NCBI GenBank assembly: GCA_029980465.1
Contig: JARYIJ010000002.1
Coordinates: 280,331-344,330 of the forward strand
DNA: 64,000 nucleotides
Source of the DNA: Pseudolabrys sp.
GTDB lineage: Bacteria > Pseudomonadota > Alphaproteobacteria > Rhizobiales > Xanthobacteraceae
Reading direction: 5' to 3'
This document shows positions 18,753-28,025 of this stretch, one piece after another (positions within the stretch are counted from its first letter, which is position 1; every line of letters begins with the position of its first letter). Under the pieces are notes generated by a model, which did no database searches, was not told the origin of the DNA, and saw only the letters and a program-made list of their open reading frames with translations. A program made the position numbers and the translations under genes.

Positions 18753-20009
18753 TCAGAATTGCCAGGCGCCGGGGTGGGAAAATTCCATGTTGCGCGCGTC
18801 GGCCGGGGATTTGGCTCCCACCTGTCCCAGCGACGCCCGCAACTCCTCAATATAGAGGTCGATCAGATGGCTCGGGCCGTCGTCGCCCATGGCGCCGACC
18901 GACCACAGGAACGACTTGCCGGCGAAGGCCGCGTCGGCCCCCAGCGCCAGGGCCCGCATGACGTCCTGGCCGCTGCGGATGCCGCTGTCGAGCAGGATGG
19001 TGGCTTTCTTGCCAACCGCAGCCACAATCGCCGGCAGGCAGTCGATTGACGGCGCCAGCGCCTCGATCTGGCGCCCGCCGTGATTTGATACCCAGATGCC
19101 ATCGACGCCCAGCGCCACCGCCTTCTCGGCATCTCCTGGATGCAGGATGCCTTTGAGCGCCATCGGTCCTTTCCATTTGTCGCGATAACGCGCGATCTCG
19201 TCCCAGGTGAAGGCGCCGCCCATCTGCTGGCGCGCAAAACGAATGGTTTCGTTGGTGCTGGGGTTCGGCTTGCCGACATAAGACCTGATCGTGGCGAAGC
19301 GAGGATAGCCGTTCCGCAGCAGGCCCAACAGCCAGCGCGGCCGCGCCAGCATCTCGCCGATCATGCGCGGCGTCGGCTTGAATTCGCCGCCGAGACCGGC
19401 GTAGCTCTCGCGCGAACGCGTTGTGCGGAACGGCACGTCGACCGTCAGCGCCAATACGTGGGCGCCCGCGTCCTGCGCACGCTTGATGACCTTGAATCCG
19501 AGTTCGTGATCGTTCTGGGCGCAGCGATAAGCCTGAAACCAGAACACATCGGGGGCGACCCGGGCCGCCTCCTCGATCGTCGCGCCACCGACCATGCCAA
19601 GCGTATAGGGGACCCGTGCCTGCTGCGCGGCGCGCGCCATCGCGAGATCGGCGCCGGGCCACACAATCGACGGTCCTCCCATCGGAGCGACGCCGATGGG
19701 CGCGGAATAGCGGCGGCCGAACAATTCGACCTCGACCGGCGGAATAGTCGCGACCAACCCGTATTTCGGCACGAACTTGATGTTGTCGAACGCCGCCCAG
19801 TTATCACGAATACCGACATCCGCGCCGGCGCCGGTGTCGCCATACTCGAACGAGAAAAACGGAATGTGCTTGGGCGCGGCACGGCGCAGGAACGCGGAGG
19901 TCGGAAAGCGCATATGGCGCTTCTTGTAGTCCGGGTGCTGCGCATAGGCGTCAAGCGGCGCGCCTGCGGCAGCCGCACCCGATGTCGTCTTCGGCGTCAT
20001 TGCATGCAT
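18753..20009 (-). CDS. FMN-dependent alpha-hydroxy-acid dehydrogenase
   Basis: A 418-residue flavoenzyme of the L-lactate dehydrogenase (LldD) / glycolate oxidase / mandelate dehydrogenase family that oxidises an L-2-hydroxy acid to a 2-keto acid. Landmarks: IGVAPMGGPSIVWPGAD (FMN-binding strand), TVDVPFRTTRSRE, and the active-site segment WVSNHGGRQIE with catalytic His310. The Asp usually following SNHGGRQ is Glu here. An N-terminal extension of about 20 residues is low in complexity. No transmembrane segment is seen. The true substrate (lactate, glycolate, mandelate or another) cannot be chosen from sequence. It appears to be first in a two-gene unit with the MFS transporter. Confidence 0.88.
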   Translation of the reverse strand: MHAMTPKTTSGAAAAGAPLDAYAQHPDYKKRHMRFPTSAFLRRAAPKHIPFFSFEYGDTGAGADVGIRDNWAAFDNIKFVPKYGLVATIPPVEVELFGRRYSAPIGVAPMGGPSIVWPGADLAMARAAQQARVPYTLGMVGGATIEEAARVAPDVFWFQAYRCAQNDHELGFKVIKRAQDAGAHVLALTVDVPFRTTRSRESYAGLGGEFKPTPRMIGEMLARPRWLLGLLRNGYPRFATIRSYVGKPNPSTNETIRFARQQMGGAFTWDEIARYRDKWKGPMALKGILHPGDAEKAVALGVDGIWVSNHGGRQIEALAPSIDCLPAIVAAVGKKATILLDSGIRSGQDVMRALALGADAAFAGKSFLWSVGAMGDDGPSHLIDLYIEELRASLGQVGAKSPADARNMEFSHPGAWQF

Positions 20010-20058
20010 GGTCGGGTCCCCGGTCGATGGCGGACCATTATAAGGGCGTTATGCGGCG

Positions 20059-21051
20059 TCAGAAATGGCTGTACGACAGTTGATCGAGCCGGAGCGGCGA
20101 ACCATCGGCGGCGATGAACGTCACGCCCTCGCCCGCGCGAACGATGCCGATTTCCGTCACGGGGACGTTGGCCCGTTCGGCCACCGCATGGAAGCCAGCG
20201 AGCTTGTCCGGCGGGACGGTGCACAGAATCTCGTAGTCGTCGCCACCGGTGAGAACGGCTGCGAGTTGCGCCGGATCGGCCGCCAGCGTCGCCTTCGCGG
20301 CGTCCGAGAGCGGCACCGACGGCACGGAGACCGACGCCGAGATGCCCGACACGCGGCAGAGCTTGACGAGATCGCCGGCGAGACCGTCGGAAACGTCCAT
20401 GGCCGCCGAGGCGTGCGCGCGCAGCGCGCCGGCGAGTGCGACCCGCGGCTGCGGCACCAGATACCGCGACAACAGGAACTCGCGCGTCTCGAGCGAGACC
20501 TTCCAGGCCGCGCCGCGCCGCAGTTGCAGGCCGAGCGCGGCGTCACCCACAGTGCCGGTCACAAGAACGCGATCCCCCGGCGTGGCGCCGGCACGTCGCA
20601 CCATCGTTCCGGTCGGCAGCGAACCGAAGGCAGAAATGGTGACGCTCAACGGCCCCGGCGTGCGATCCGTGTCACCGCCGAGCAGCGGACAGGCGTAATT
20701 CGCCGCTTCGCCCTGCAGCGCCGCGGCGAACGACGAGAGCCACGAGTCGGTCGTATCGTTCGTCAGCGCGATCGACATCAGAAATCCGAGAGGACGCGCG
20801 CCTTTGGCGGCGAGATCGGACAAATTCACCCGCAATGCCTTGCGCGCCAGCGAGCCTGGCGGGTCGTCCGGGAAGAAATGAACGCCGGCGACGATCGCGT
20901 CGGTCGTCAGCACGAGGTCGCAGCCGGCCGGCGGCGTCAACACCGCGGCATCGTCGGCAAATGCGAGCGCGCCGGGATGGATCGCGAGCGGCTTGAAAAA
21001 GCGCGCGATCAGGCGGTCTTCCCCGGAGCCCTGCTCGCCCGCCTTCGCCAT
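20059..21051 (-). CDS. thiL: Thiamine-monophosphate kinase
   Basis: Phosphorylates thiamine monophosphate with ATP to give the cofactor thiamine diphosphate. The 330-residue protein has the PurM/ThiL fold markers: SGEDRLIARFFKP, DDAAVLTPPAGCDLVLTTDA, VNLSDLAAKGARPLGF and MDVSDGLAGDLVKLC. The ATG at 21051 begins four bases after the nusB stop; a longer open frame upstream lies inside nusB. It is last in the glyA-nrdR-ribD-ribE-ribH-nusB-thiL run. No TPP riboswitch precedes it, consistent with control as part of that operon. Confidence 0.93.
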   Translation of the reverse strand: MAKAGEQGSGEDRLIARFFKPLAIHPGALAFADDAAVLTPPAGCDLVLTTDAIVAGVHFFPDDPPGSLARKALRVNLSDLAAKGARPLGFLMSIALTNDTTDSWLSSFAAALQGEAANYACPLLGGDTDRTPGPLSVTISAFGSLPTGTMVRRAGATPGDRVLVTGTVGDAALGLQLRRGAAWKVSLETREFLLSRYLVPQPRVALAGALRAHASAAMDVSDGLAGDLVKLCRVSGISASVSVPSVPLSDAAKATLAADPAQLAAVLTGGDDYEILCTVPPDKLAGFHAVAERANVPVTEIGIVRAGEGVTFIAADGSPLRLDQLSYSHF

Positions 21052-21055
21052 CGCG

Positions 21056-21553
21056 CTACCCCGCGAATTCCGCCGTCCGATATTGCCGGCCAAGTTGATC
21101 GAGCACGGCATTGACCATGCCGATCTCCTCGCGTTCGACAAAGGCTCCGGCGATGTCGGCATATTCCGAGATAATGACACGGCCGGGCACATCCTTACGA
21201 TGCGCCAATTCGTAGGCGCCCGCCCGCATGACTGCTCGCAAGATCGTCTCGATGCGCTTGAGCGGCCAGCCTTTGGCGATGGCCGCGTCGATCTGCGGAT
21301 CGAGCGTGCGCTGCTCGCGCAGCACGCCGCCGACGATGTCCTTAAAAAACGCGGCCTCTGCCGGCAGATACTGCTCGCCCTCCACCTCCTGCCCGAGCCA
21401 GTGGCTTTCGAATTCGGCCAGGATGTCGTTGAGCCCGGTGCCGGCCAGGTCCATCTGGTAAAGCGCCTGCACCGCCGCGAGCCGCGCCGCGCCGCGCCGG
21501 TTCGCCTTGCGCGGACCCTTGCCGCCGCTGTCCGCTGGTGCGCGCGCGCCCAT
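21056..21553 (-). CDS. nusB: Transcription antitermination factor NusB
   Basis: A 165-residue helical RNA-binding protein that acts with NusE on boxA to prevent premature termination in rRNA operons. The family start (RRGAARLAAVQALYQMDL) and end (VIISEYADIAGAFVEREEIGMVNAVLD) are intact. A basic leader of about 18 residues precedes the fold. Its ATG overlaps the ribH stop by one base (TGATG), a typical arrangement for alphaproteobacterial ribH-nusB. Confidence 0.94.
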   Translation of the reverse strand: MGARAPADSGGKGPRKANRRGAARLAAVQALYQMDLAGTGLNDILAEFESHWLGQEVEGEQYLPAEAAFFKDIVGGVLREQRTLDPQIDAAIAKGWPLKRIETILRAVMRAGAYELAHRKDVPGRVIISEYADIAGAFVEREEIGMVNAVLDQLGRQYRTAEFAG

Positions 21554-22047
21554 CAGGGCTTCGCCAGCGAACGCTTGAGCGCGACGAGCGCAAGCGCAGC
21601 CCTTGCCGCCTCGCCGCCTTTGTTGCCCTGGTCCGGATGCGCGCGCTTGAGCGCCTGCGCCTCGTTGTCGACGGTCAGGATGCCGTTGCCCGCCGGCAAT
21701 TGCTGCGCGACCGACAGATCAAGCAGGCCGCGCGCCGACTGCATCGACACGATATCGAAATGAAACGTCTCGCCCTGAATGACGCAGCCGAGCGCAACGA
21801 CGCCGTCATAGGGCGCGCGCCTTTGCTTCGCCGCCTCGGTCGCGATCATGATGGCCGCCGGAATTTCCAGCGCGCCGGGCACCGTCACGCAGTCGAAATC
21901 CGCCCCGGCTTCCTGCAATGCCGCCGTCGCGCCCCTGAGCAGATCGTCGGCGATGTGGTTGTAGTAACGCGCCTCGACCACAAGCATGCGCAGCTTGTCG
22001 TCTTTTTTTGTCGAAGTTTTCTTCTTCACACTGCGCTTTTTGGCCAT
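21553..22047 (-). CDS. ribH: 6,7-dimethyl-8-ribityllumazine synthase
   Basis: Penultimate step of riboflavin synthesis: condenses 5-amino-6-ribitylaminouracil with dihydroxybutanone phosphate. The 164-residue protein contains VVEARYYNHIADDLLRGA, VPGALEIPAAI, the active-site GCVIQGETFHFDIV and GNKGGEAARAAL. A Lys-rich N-terminal leader (KKRSVKKKTSTKKDDK) precedes the fold. I chose ATG 22047, with GGAGAC upstream; the open frame extends 17 codons further. It follows ribE and overlaps nusB by one base. Confidence 0.95.
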   Translation of the reverse strand: MAKKRSVKKKTSTKKDDKLRMLVVEARYYNHIADDLLRGATAALQEAGADFDCVTVPGALEIPAAIMIATEAAKQRRAPYDGVVALGCVIQGETFHFDIVSMQSARGLLDLSVAQQLPAGNGILTVDNEAQALKRAHPDQGNKGGEAARAALALVALKRSLAKP

Positions 22048-22107
22048 CACGGTCTCCGCTGGAGGCGCCTGCCTACCAAGCACCGCAGCGACAAACAAGA
22101 GCGCCGG

Positions 22108-22713
22108 CTACCGCATTTCCGCAAGTCGCGCTGCATAGCGCGCAAGGGTATCGACTTCGAGATTGACATCCGTGCCCGGACGCCATGCGCCGAGCGTGGT
22201 CACGGTCAATGTATGGGGGATGATGAGGACGGAAAAACGGTCGTCGTCGACCGTATTGACCGTCAGCGACACGCCATCGAGCGCGACGGACCCCTTCGCC
22301 GCGATGAATCGCGCCAGATCGCGCGGCGCGCGGAACGTCATGCGCGCCATATCGGTCAGATCCTCGCGCGCCTCCAGCCGCGCAAGGCCGTCGACATGAC
22401 CCGAGACGATATGACCGCCGAGTTCGTCGCCGACCTTGAGCGGCCGTTCGAGATTGATGCGCGTGCCGTGGCGCCACGCTCCCGCCGTCGTCAAGCGCAG
22501 CGTTTCGGCGGCGGTATCAGCTGCGAACCAGCTCCGTTCATTGTCTTCACCCGCGCCGACCACGGTCAGGCAGATTCCCGAACACGCGATCGACGCGCCG
22601 TCAATCAGCGACGGCCGCGGATAGCCGCACGCGATCTTGATCCGTTTCAGATTGTCGGCGTGCGGCGTGACAGCGAGCACCTCGCCGACATCAGTGACGA
22701 TCCCCGTGAACAT
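22108..22713 (-). CDS. ribE: Riboflavin synthase alpha subunit
   Basis: Dismutates two lumazine molecules into riboflavin. The 201-residue protein shows the internal duplication of the family: the first barrel has [12 protein letters not shown] and CSGICLTVVG, the second has GGHIVSGHVDG and ALDGVSLTVNTV. ATG at 22713 overlaps the ribD stop as TGATG; a GTG one codon earlier is possible. Part of the rib operon. Confidence 0.95.
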   Translation of the reverse strand: MFTGIVTDVGEVLAVTPHADNLKRIKIACGYPRPSLIDGASIACSGICLTVVGAGEDNERSWFAADTAAETLRLTTAGAWRHGTRINLERPLKVGDELGGHIVSGHVDGLARLEAREDLTDMARMTFRAPRDLARFIAAKGSVALDGVSLTVNTVDDDRFSVLIIPHTLTVTTLGAWRPGTDVNLEVDTLARYAARLAEMR

Positions 22714-23861
22714 CACGCACGCTCAAAATAATCGGCGCGATCGGCGCCAAGCTGCTCCGATCCCCGAAACAGCAGGTGAGACGCCTGCGTCAGCGCGCTC
22801 AACGGAAGATCGGCCAAGGCATCCAGACCGTCCGGCCCGAGCCTCTTGTCGGCGCGCAGCAGCACGGCCTCATCGATCAGATCGGCCTTCACCAGACTGG
22901 CCGCGACGGCCGGACCGCCCTCCACCATCACCTTGGTGACGCCCTCCGTCGCCAATATCCTCAGAACGGCCTCGATATCGAGCGCGCCATTCGTACTGTC
23001 GACGCGGAACACGCGCGCGCCGCGCTCGACCAAAATTTCTTCGGAGACTTCAGACGCCGTCTTGCTGCCGAACACCCAGGTCGGCGTCTCGCGCACGGTG
23101 GCGATGACATGACTTGCCAGTGGCACGCGCAGCTTCGAATCGAGAACGATCCGTATCGGGGAGCGCTCGAACATGCCGGGAAGACGGCAGGTCAGCGCAG
23201 GATTGTCGGAAAGCACGGTGCCGATGCCGACCATGATCGCATCGCTCTGCGCCCGCATCAGAAAAACACGCTCGCGCGCCTTTTCGCCGGTGAGCGCCAC
23301 CGGGCCGGCCCCGGCGCGCCCGACCTTCTCATCGGCGGACAGCGCCATCTTGAGCATGACCTGGGGACGATGACTGGCGACACGCCGGAAATGGCCGGCA
23401 TGAACACGGCGCGCCTCGTCGGCGCAAAGACCGATGTCGACGCGAATGCCGCGCTCCGCCAACTTGCGATGGCCCTGACCGGCCACATCGGGATTGGGAT
23501 CCTCGATCGCGGACACGACACGCGTCACGCCGGCACGAATGATTGCATCGGCGCAAGGCGGCGTCTTGCCCTTGTGCGAGCACGGCTCCAGCGAAACGTA
23601 TATCGTCGCGCCTTCCGCCTCCTTGCCAGCGCGCTTGAGCGCCTGGGTCTCGGCATGCGGACGTCCGCCCCGGACGGTCCAGCCGCGGCCAACCACAACG
23701 CCGTCCTTGACCAGCACCGCACCGACAGCTGGATTCGGCCAGGTCTGGCCGAGACCACGGCGTCCCAGCGCGATCGCGAGCCGCATGTAGCGCTCGTCGT
23801 CAGCCTCGGCCTGCGCAGGCGCAACGGCAGCCGGCGTCATATCCGCCATCGTTGTCGTCAT
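22713..23861 (-). CDS. ribD: Bifunctional riboflavin deaminase/reductase
   Basis: Carries out deamination and side-chain reduction of the pyrimidine intermediate of riboflavin synthesis. The 382-residue protein joins an N-terminal cytidine-deaminase domain with zinc ligands His69 and Glu71 (HAE), Cys94 ([11 protein letters not shown]) and Cys103 to a C-terminal DHFR-like RibD_C domain ([17 protein letters not shown] onward, then [14 protein letters not shown]). The start overlaps the nrdR stop as ATGA. Confidence 0.95.
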   Translation of the reverse strand: MTTTMADMTPAAVAPAQAEADDERYMRLAIALGRRGLGQTWPNPAVGAVLVKDGVVVGRGWTVRGGRPHAETQALKRAGKEAEGATIYVSLEPCSHKGKTPPCADAIIRAGVTRVVSAIEDPNPDVAGQGHRKLAERGIRVDIGLCADEARRVHAGHFRRVASHRPQVMLKMALSADEKVGRAGAGPVALTGEKARERVFLMRAQSDAIMVGIGTVLSDNPALTCRLPGMFERSPIRIVLDSKLRVPLASHVIATVRETPTWVFGSKTASEVSEEILVERGARVFRVDSTNGALDIEAVLRILATEGVTKVMVEGGPAVAASLVKADLIDEAVLLRADKRLGPDGLDALADLPLSALTQASHLLFRGSEQLGADRADYFERA

Positions 23862-24343
23862 TTGCGCGCGACCGCTGGGGGACTCGGCTCATCTTCGCCG
23901 GACAACTCATCGAGAGCAGCCTGGAAATCCTTCGCTTCGCGGAAATTGCGATAGACCGAGGCGAACCGCACGTAAGCGACATCGTCAAGCTCGCGCAGGT
24001 GCTCCATCACCAGTTCGCCGATCGTCTCCGACGATACCTCGTTCTCGCCCTGGCTTTCGAGCTCACGCACGATTTTCGATACCGTCTGCTCGACGATATC
24101 GGGGTCGACCGGCCGCTTGCGAAGCGCGATCTGCACCGAGCGCATCAGCTTGTCGCGGTCGAACGGGGCGCGGCGGCCGTTGCGCTTGATGACGATGAGC
24201 TCGCGAAGCTGGACACGCTCGAAGGTCGTGAAGCGGAAATTGCACGTCAGACAGACGCGGCGGCGGCGAATGACTGCCGAATCCTCGGTCGGACGCGAGT
24301 CTTTGACCTGGGTATCGAGACTTCCGCAACTCGGGCAGCGCAT
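23858..24343 (-). CDS. nrdR: Ribonucleotide reductase repressor NrdR
   Basis: A 161-residue zinc- and nucleotide-binding repressor of ribonucleotide reductase genes. The N-terminal zinc ribbon has Cys3, Cys6, Cys31 and Cys34 (MRCPSCGS and CLTCNFRF); the ATP-cone follows from about residue 49 ([15 protein letters not shown]). The protein is of normal length with a slightly extended C-terminus. It lies six bases after glyA and overlaps ribD, as in other alphaproteobacteria. No nrd gene is in the window. Confidence 0.96.
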   Translation of the reverse strand: MRCPSCGSLDTQVKDSRPTEDSAVIRRRRVCLTCNFRFTTFERVQLRELIVIKRNGRRAPFDRDKLMRSVQIALRKRPVDPDIVEQTVSKIVRELESQGENEVSSETIGELVMEHLRELDDVAYVRFASVYRNFREAKDFQAALDELSGEDEPSPPAVARK

Positions 24344-24349
24344 GGGCTT

Positions 24350-25660
24350 CTAGGCCTGATAGATCGGGAAACGAGTCAGCAGCGTCTTGACCTTGCCGCG
24401 CACCGTCTCTTCGATCAGTGCATCTTCGTCGACATCTTTCTGAGACAGCACGTCGAGCACTTCCGAGATCATGTCGCCGACCTGACGGAATTCGGCGATG
24501 CCAAGGCCGCGCGTGGTGCACGCCGGGCTGCCGAGGCGGATGCCGGACGTGATCGTCGGCTTCTCGGGATCGAAGGGAATACCGTTCTTGTTGCAGGTGA
24601 TGTGGGCGCGCCCCAGCGCGAGCTCCGCAACCTTTCCGGTCAGGCGCTTGGGCCGCAGATCGACCAGCATCAAATGCGTGTCGGTGCCGCCGGACACGAT
24701 ATCGAGACCGTGCGACTTGAGCGTCTCGGCCAGCGCCTTGGCATTCTCGACGACATTTTTCGCATAGACCTTGAAGCTCGGCCTGAGCGCCTCGCCGAAC
24801 GCCACCGCCTTGGCCGCAATGACATGCATCAGCGGTCCGCCCTGCAGGCCGGGGAACACGGCTGAATTGAGCTTCTTCGCCAATTCCTCATCGTCCGACA
24901 GGATCACGCCGCCGCGCGGGCCGCGCAGCGTCTTGTGCGTGGTCGTCGTCACGACATGGGCATGCGGGAATGGCGACGGATGCGCGCCGCCGGCCACCAG
25001 GCCAGCGAAGTGCGCCATGTCGACCATCAGGTAGGCGCCGACACTGTCGGCGATCTCGCGGAAACGGCGGAAATCGATGATGCGCGGGTAAGCGGAGCCA
25101 CCGGCGATGATCAGCTTCGGCTTATGCTCTTTCGCCAGCCGCTCGACCTCCTCCATGTCGATGCGGTGGTCGTCGCGACGAACACCGTAAGGCACGGGCT
25201 TGAACCACTTGCCCGACATGTTGAGCGCCATGCCGTGGCTGAGATGTCCGCCGGCAGCGAGATTGAGCCCCATGAAGGTGTCGCCGGGCTGCATCAGCGC
25301 AAAAAACACGGCAGCGTTGGCCGAAGCGCCGGAATGCGGCTGCACATTGGCGAAGCCGCAGCCGAACAGCTTGGTGATGCGTTCGATCGCCAGCCGCTCG
25401 ACGACGTCGACATACTGGCAGCCGCCGTAATAGCGCCGTCCCGGCAGGCCTTCGGCGTATTTGTTGGTCAGCACGGACCCCTGCGCCTCGAGCACCGCCT
25501 TGCTGACGATGTTCTCCGAAGCAATCAGCTCGATCTCGTCGCGCTGACGGCCCAACTCGTGGCCGATGGCGTCGGCGACCTCGGGATCGACTTCGGCGAC
25601 GCCGGCGGAGAAAAACGAATTCGAGTTTCTGTCTGAAGCAGGCTTCGCGGTCGCCGACAT
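24350..25660 (-). CDS. glyA: Serine hydroxymethyltransferase
   Basis: A PLP enzyme that interconverts serine and glycine, feeding one-carbon units to folate. The 436-residue protein carries the PLP lysine Lys243 in [16 protein letters not shown], the signature [20 protein letters not shown] and [14 protein letters not shown]. Length is normal. It heads the operon leading into nrdR, rib genes, nusB and thiL, and has a plausible promoter about 60 bases upstream. Confidence 0.97.
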   Translation of the reverse strand: MSATAKPASDRNSNSFFSAGVAEVDPEVADAIGHELGRQRDEIELIASENIVSKAVLEAQGSVLTNKYAEGLPGRRYYGGCQYVDVVERLAIERITKLFGCGFANVQPHSGASANAAVFFALMQPGDTFMGLNLAAGGHLSHGMALNMSGKWFKPVPYGVRRDDHRIDMEEVERLAKEHKPKLIIAGGSAYPRIIDFRRFREIADSVGAYLMVDMAHFAGLVAGGAHPSPFPHAHVVTTTTHKTLRGPRGGVILSDDEELAKKLNSAVFPGLQGGPLMHVIAAKAVAFGEALRPSFKVYAKNVVENAKALAETLKSHGLDIVSGGTDTHLMLVDLRPKRLTGKVAELALGRAHITCNKNGIPFDPEKPTITSGIRLGSPACTTRGLGIAEFRQVGDMISEVLDVLSQKDVDEDALIEETVRGKVKTLLTRFPIYQA

Positions 25661-25717
25661 CGAGGGCTCCTGGCGCCCGAAAGCGCCGCAAAACGGGACA
25701 AAGTCCGGGATAACCCG

Positions 25718-25746
25718 CCCATACCATATTGGTTTGCGAGCGCCAA
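25718..25746 (-). promoter_or_regulatory. Putative promoter of glyA operon
   Basis: On the minus strand TTGGCG (25746-25741) and TATGGG (25723-25718) are 17 bases apart, placing transcription start about 50 bases before the glyA ATG. Confidence 0.35.
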
Positions 25747-25797
25747 GGTTTGGCGTCAGCGCAAGAGAAAAGCGCTAGATATAGGGAATCCTGGGTC

Positions 25798-27075
25798 TCA
25801 GCCCTTGAACACCGGGGCGTAAGCGCCGAGGCCATCCTTGTTGTAGATATCCTCGCGGAACTGCACCACACCGTCCGGCGTCGCCCACGCCGTGACGTAG
25901 ACCCAATGCAGCGGCACCGGCTTCTTGAGCCGGGCGTCCTTGCGATCACCGGACGCCAGCACGGCGTCAATCGCCGGCATCGACCAGCCCGGCGTGTCCC
26001 GCAGCAGCCAGGCCACCAGCTCGCGGATATTCTGCACGCGTACGCAGCCCGACGAATGGAAGCGCATGTCCTCGCCGAACAGGTTCTTGAGCGGCGTGTC
26101 GTGCATGTAGACGCCGTCCTTGTTCGGGAAATTGATGCGCATGGAGCCGAGCGAGTTGAACGAGCCGGGGTCCTGCTTGAAGCGGTAATTGACCGCGTCG
26201 GTCGAATACCAGTTGATCTGCGACGGCTGCAGCTCCTCGCCCTTCATGTCGAAGATGCGGATGTGGTTGGTGGCAAGGTAGTCCGGCTGCGCCTGCATGA
26301 TCGGAATAAGGTCGCGGCGCACGATCGAGACCGGCACGGTCCAGTATGGATTGAAGTTGACCTCGATGATGCGGCTGTTGATGTCCGGCGAAGGCCGATC
26401 CGGCTTGCCGACCACGGCGGTGTGGCGGCTGACGGCGACGTTGTCCTCGATTGCCTCGATCTGCGCAGCCGGCAGATTGCAGACCACGAACCGGCCGGAC
26501 AGGCCCTTGGTCAGCGTCTTCAAGCGGGTCATGTTGGTCTTGAGCTGCGACAGACGCACGTCGGCCGGAATGTTCAGCGCCGTGAAGGTCTCCTGGCGCA
26601 CCACCCCGTCGACATTGATGCCGTGTCGCGCCTGGAACCGGCGCACGGCGGCGTCGACATAGGAATCGAACACATTCGGATCGCCGCCGGATGCCCCGAG
26701 ATCGCCGGCGATGGCGAGCCGCTTGCGCAGCAGCGGCACGCTCGGATGCTTGTTGCCGAGGCGGAGCCGTTCGGTCGGCGGCACGTTCGGCCAGCCGCCT
26801 TTGGCGACGATGGTCTCGTAGAGCCCGATCGCCTGCTCGGTCGTCTGCACCGTATTGGCGGACAAGGTCGGCAGCGACGCCTGCGGCATGTGAATGGTGC
26901 GCGAGGCGGCGTCAAACCCCTGCCCGAGATCGCTTTGCTGATTCTGCTGGATCAGGGTGTTGAGCAGCGAGTCATCGGCGCGCGCCCAGGGCGCAGCCGC
27001 CGCAGCCCCCGCCAGTCCGATGCCACGAATGACGGCGCGCCGGTTGAATCGGGCGCCGAGGTGCCGAGATGCCAT
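25798..27075 (-). CDS. L,D-transpeptidase with PG-binding domain
   Basis: A 425-residue exported enzyme of the YkuD family making 3-3 peptidoglycan cross-links or attaching proteins to the wall. The N-terminus (FNRRAVIRGIGLAGAAAAAPWARA) has a twin-arginine and a hydrophobic stretch, so Tat or Sec export is possible. A helical and peptidoglycan-binding region (FQARHGINVDGVVRQETF) precedes the catalytic domain with HDTPLKNLFG and the Cys motif HSSGCVRV. The size and layout match the large E. coli YcbB/LdtD type. ATG 27075 is preferred to an upstream TTG frame. The adjacent MarR-type gene resembles LdtR, known in rhizobia and Liberibacter to control such a transpeptidase. Confidence 0.9.
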   Translation of the reverse strand: MASRHLGARFNRRAVIRGIGLAGAAAAAPWARADDSLLNTLIQQNQQSDLGQGFDAASRTIHMPQASLPTLSANTVQTTEQAIGLYETIVAKGGWPNVPPTERLRLGNKHPSVPLLRKRLAIAGDLGASGGDPNVFDSYVDAAVRRFQARHGINVDGVVRQETFTALNIPADVRLSQLKTNMTRLKTLTKGLSGRFVVCNLPAAQIEAIEDNVAVSRHTAVVGKPDRPSPDINSRIIEVNFNPYWTVPVSIVRRDLIPIMQAQPDYLATNHIRIFDMKGEELQPSQINWYSTDAVNYRFKQDPGSFNSLGSMRINFPNKDGVYMHDTPLKNLFGEDMRFHSSGCVRVQNIRELVAWLLRDTPGWSMPAIDAVLASGDRKDARLKKPVPLHWVYVTAWATPDGVVQFREDIYNKDGLGAYAPVFKG

Positions 27076-27206
27076 GTCCAAGCCGTTCCGACCGCCAATG
27101 CCTGCGCCCGTAACGGTCAAATGCACCAAAATGCGCGCAAAGCGCAATGGCCTCGCGCAATTGTGAGGGTTTTACCGGATTGAAACGGGTGGCGGCGCGG
27201 ACAACA

Positions 27207-27233
27207 AAAAACGCCCGGGCCGGAGCCCGGGCG
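27207..27233 (-). terminator. Rho-independent terminator after MarR gene
   Basis: A 9-bp GC stem (CGCCCGGGC and GCCCGGGCG around CGGA) is followed on the minus strand by a T6 run. It sits between the MarR-type regulator and the transpeptidase, so the two are largely separate transcripts. Confidence 0.8.
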
Positions 27234-27255
27234 TGAGGAGAGCCCCCTTGGATGG

Positions 27256-27768
27256 TTAGAGCCGGTACAGGATCTGGTCGGTCCAGAAACGCTCGAGCCG
27301 GTGCAACGACTTGTTGAGAGTCGAGAACTCATCGGCGTTGATCCCGCCGACCTGCTCGATGGTCCGCACGTGCTTCTGGTAAAGCGCCTCGACGGCATCA
27401 CGAACGTCCTGACCCTTCTGCGTCAGCTTGATGCGGACGGACCGGCGGTCGACGCGCGAGCGCTGGTGATCGAGGAAGCCCATCTCGACGAGCTTCTTGA
27501 GATTGTAGGAGACGTTGGAGCCGAGATAATAGCCGCGCGTGCGCAGCTCACCGGCGGTCAGCTCCTTGTCGCCGATGTTGTAGAGCAGCAGAGCCTGCAC
27601 CGAATTGATGTCGGCGCGGCCGCGGCGGTCGAATTCATCCTTGATGACGTCGAGCAAGCGGCGATGCAGACGCTCGACCAAGGTCAACGCTTCGAGATAA
27701 AGCGGCCGAATGTGGTCCAAACGCGCTTCGCGCTCGGCCGGCTCGACCGTCTTGGCAACGGCTTTCAT
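27256..27768 (-). CDS. ldtR: MarR-family regulator, LdtR-like
   Basis: A 170-residue winged-helix regulator. Central landmarks are INSVQALLLYNIGDKELTAG, the recognition helix region GYYLGSNVSYNLKKLVE and the wing HQRSRVDRRSVRIKLTQKG. Its position next to an L,D-transpeptidase gene and its sequence style fit LdtR, the rhizobial/Liberibacter regulator that activates ldtP and influences osmotic tolerance; that name is by analogy. ATG at 27768 is chosen over an extended upstream frame. A 17-bp palindrome about 100 bases upstream (27871-27887) could be its own operator. Confidence 0.85.
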   Translation of the reverse strand: MKAVAKTVEPAEREARLDHIRPLYLEALTLVERLHRRLLDVIKDEFDRRGRADINSVQALLLYNIGDKELTAGELRTRGYYLGSNVSYNLKKLVEMGFLDHQRSRVDRRSVRIKLTQKGQDVRDAVEALYQKHVRTIEQVGGINADEFSTLNKSLHRLERFWTDQILYRL

Positions 27769-27870
27769 GTCCAACGCCCCTGTTGTTTTATACGTCCGCG
27801 AGGCCCTGTTTTCCCCGCTTGTTGAACACGACCATACGAGGGGCACTCTAAAAACGGCTTAAATAACACC

Positions 27871-27887
27871 ATAAACATTAGGTTTAT
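27871..27887. promoter_or_regulatory. Palindrome upstream of ldtR-like gene
   Basis: Perfect half-sites ATAAAC and GTTTAT around ATTAG form an AT-rich 17-bp palindrome in the divergent region between the MarR gene and the glycine-zipper gene. Size and placement suit a MarR-family operator; binding is inference. Confidence 0.4.
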
Positions 27888-28025
27888 TTGCTACGGTGAA
27901 TCTTTGCTTGCGCGGAACAATCAGACCACTGGCGTTAAGCGCCGTTAGGCTCAACGAAACGTAACCGCGCCGAACTTTGAGCAATCGAAGGCGTTTCCTC
28001 CACAAACAACTTTGGAGGACGACCC

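Noticed and set aside
27914..27936. GGAAC and CGTT resembling an EcfG general-stress promoter before the glycine-zipper gene
   Set aside because: The spacer is 14 bases, whereas EcfG promoters need about 16-17.
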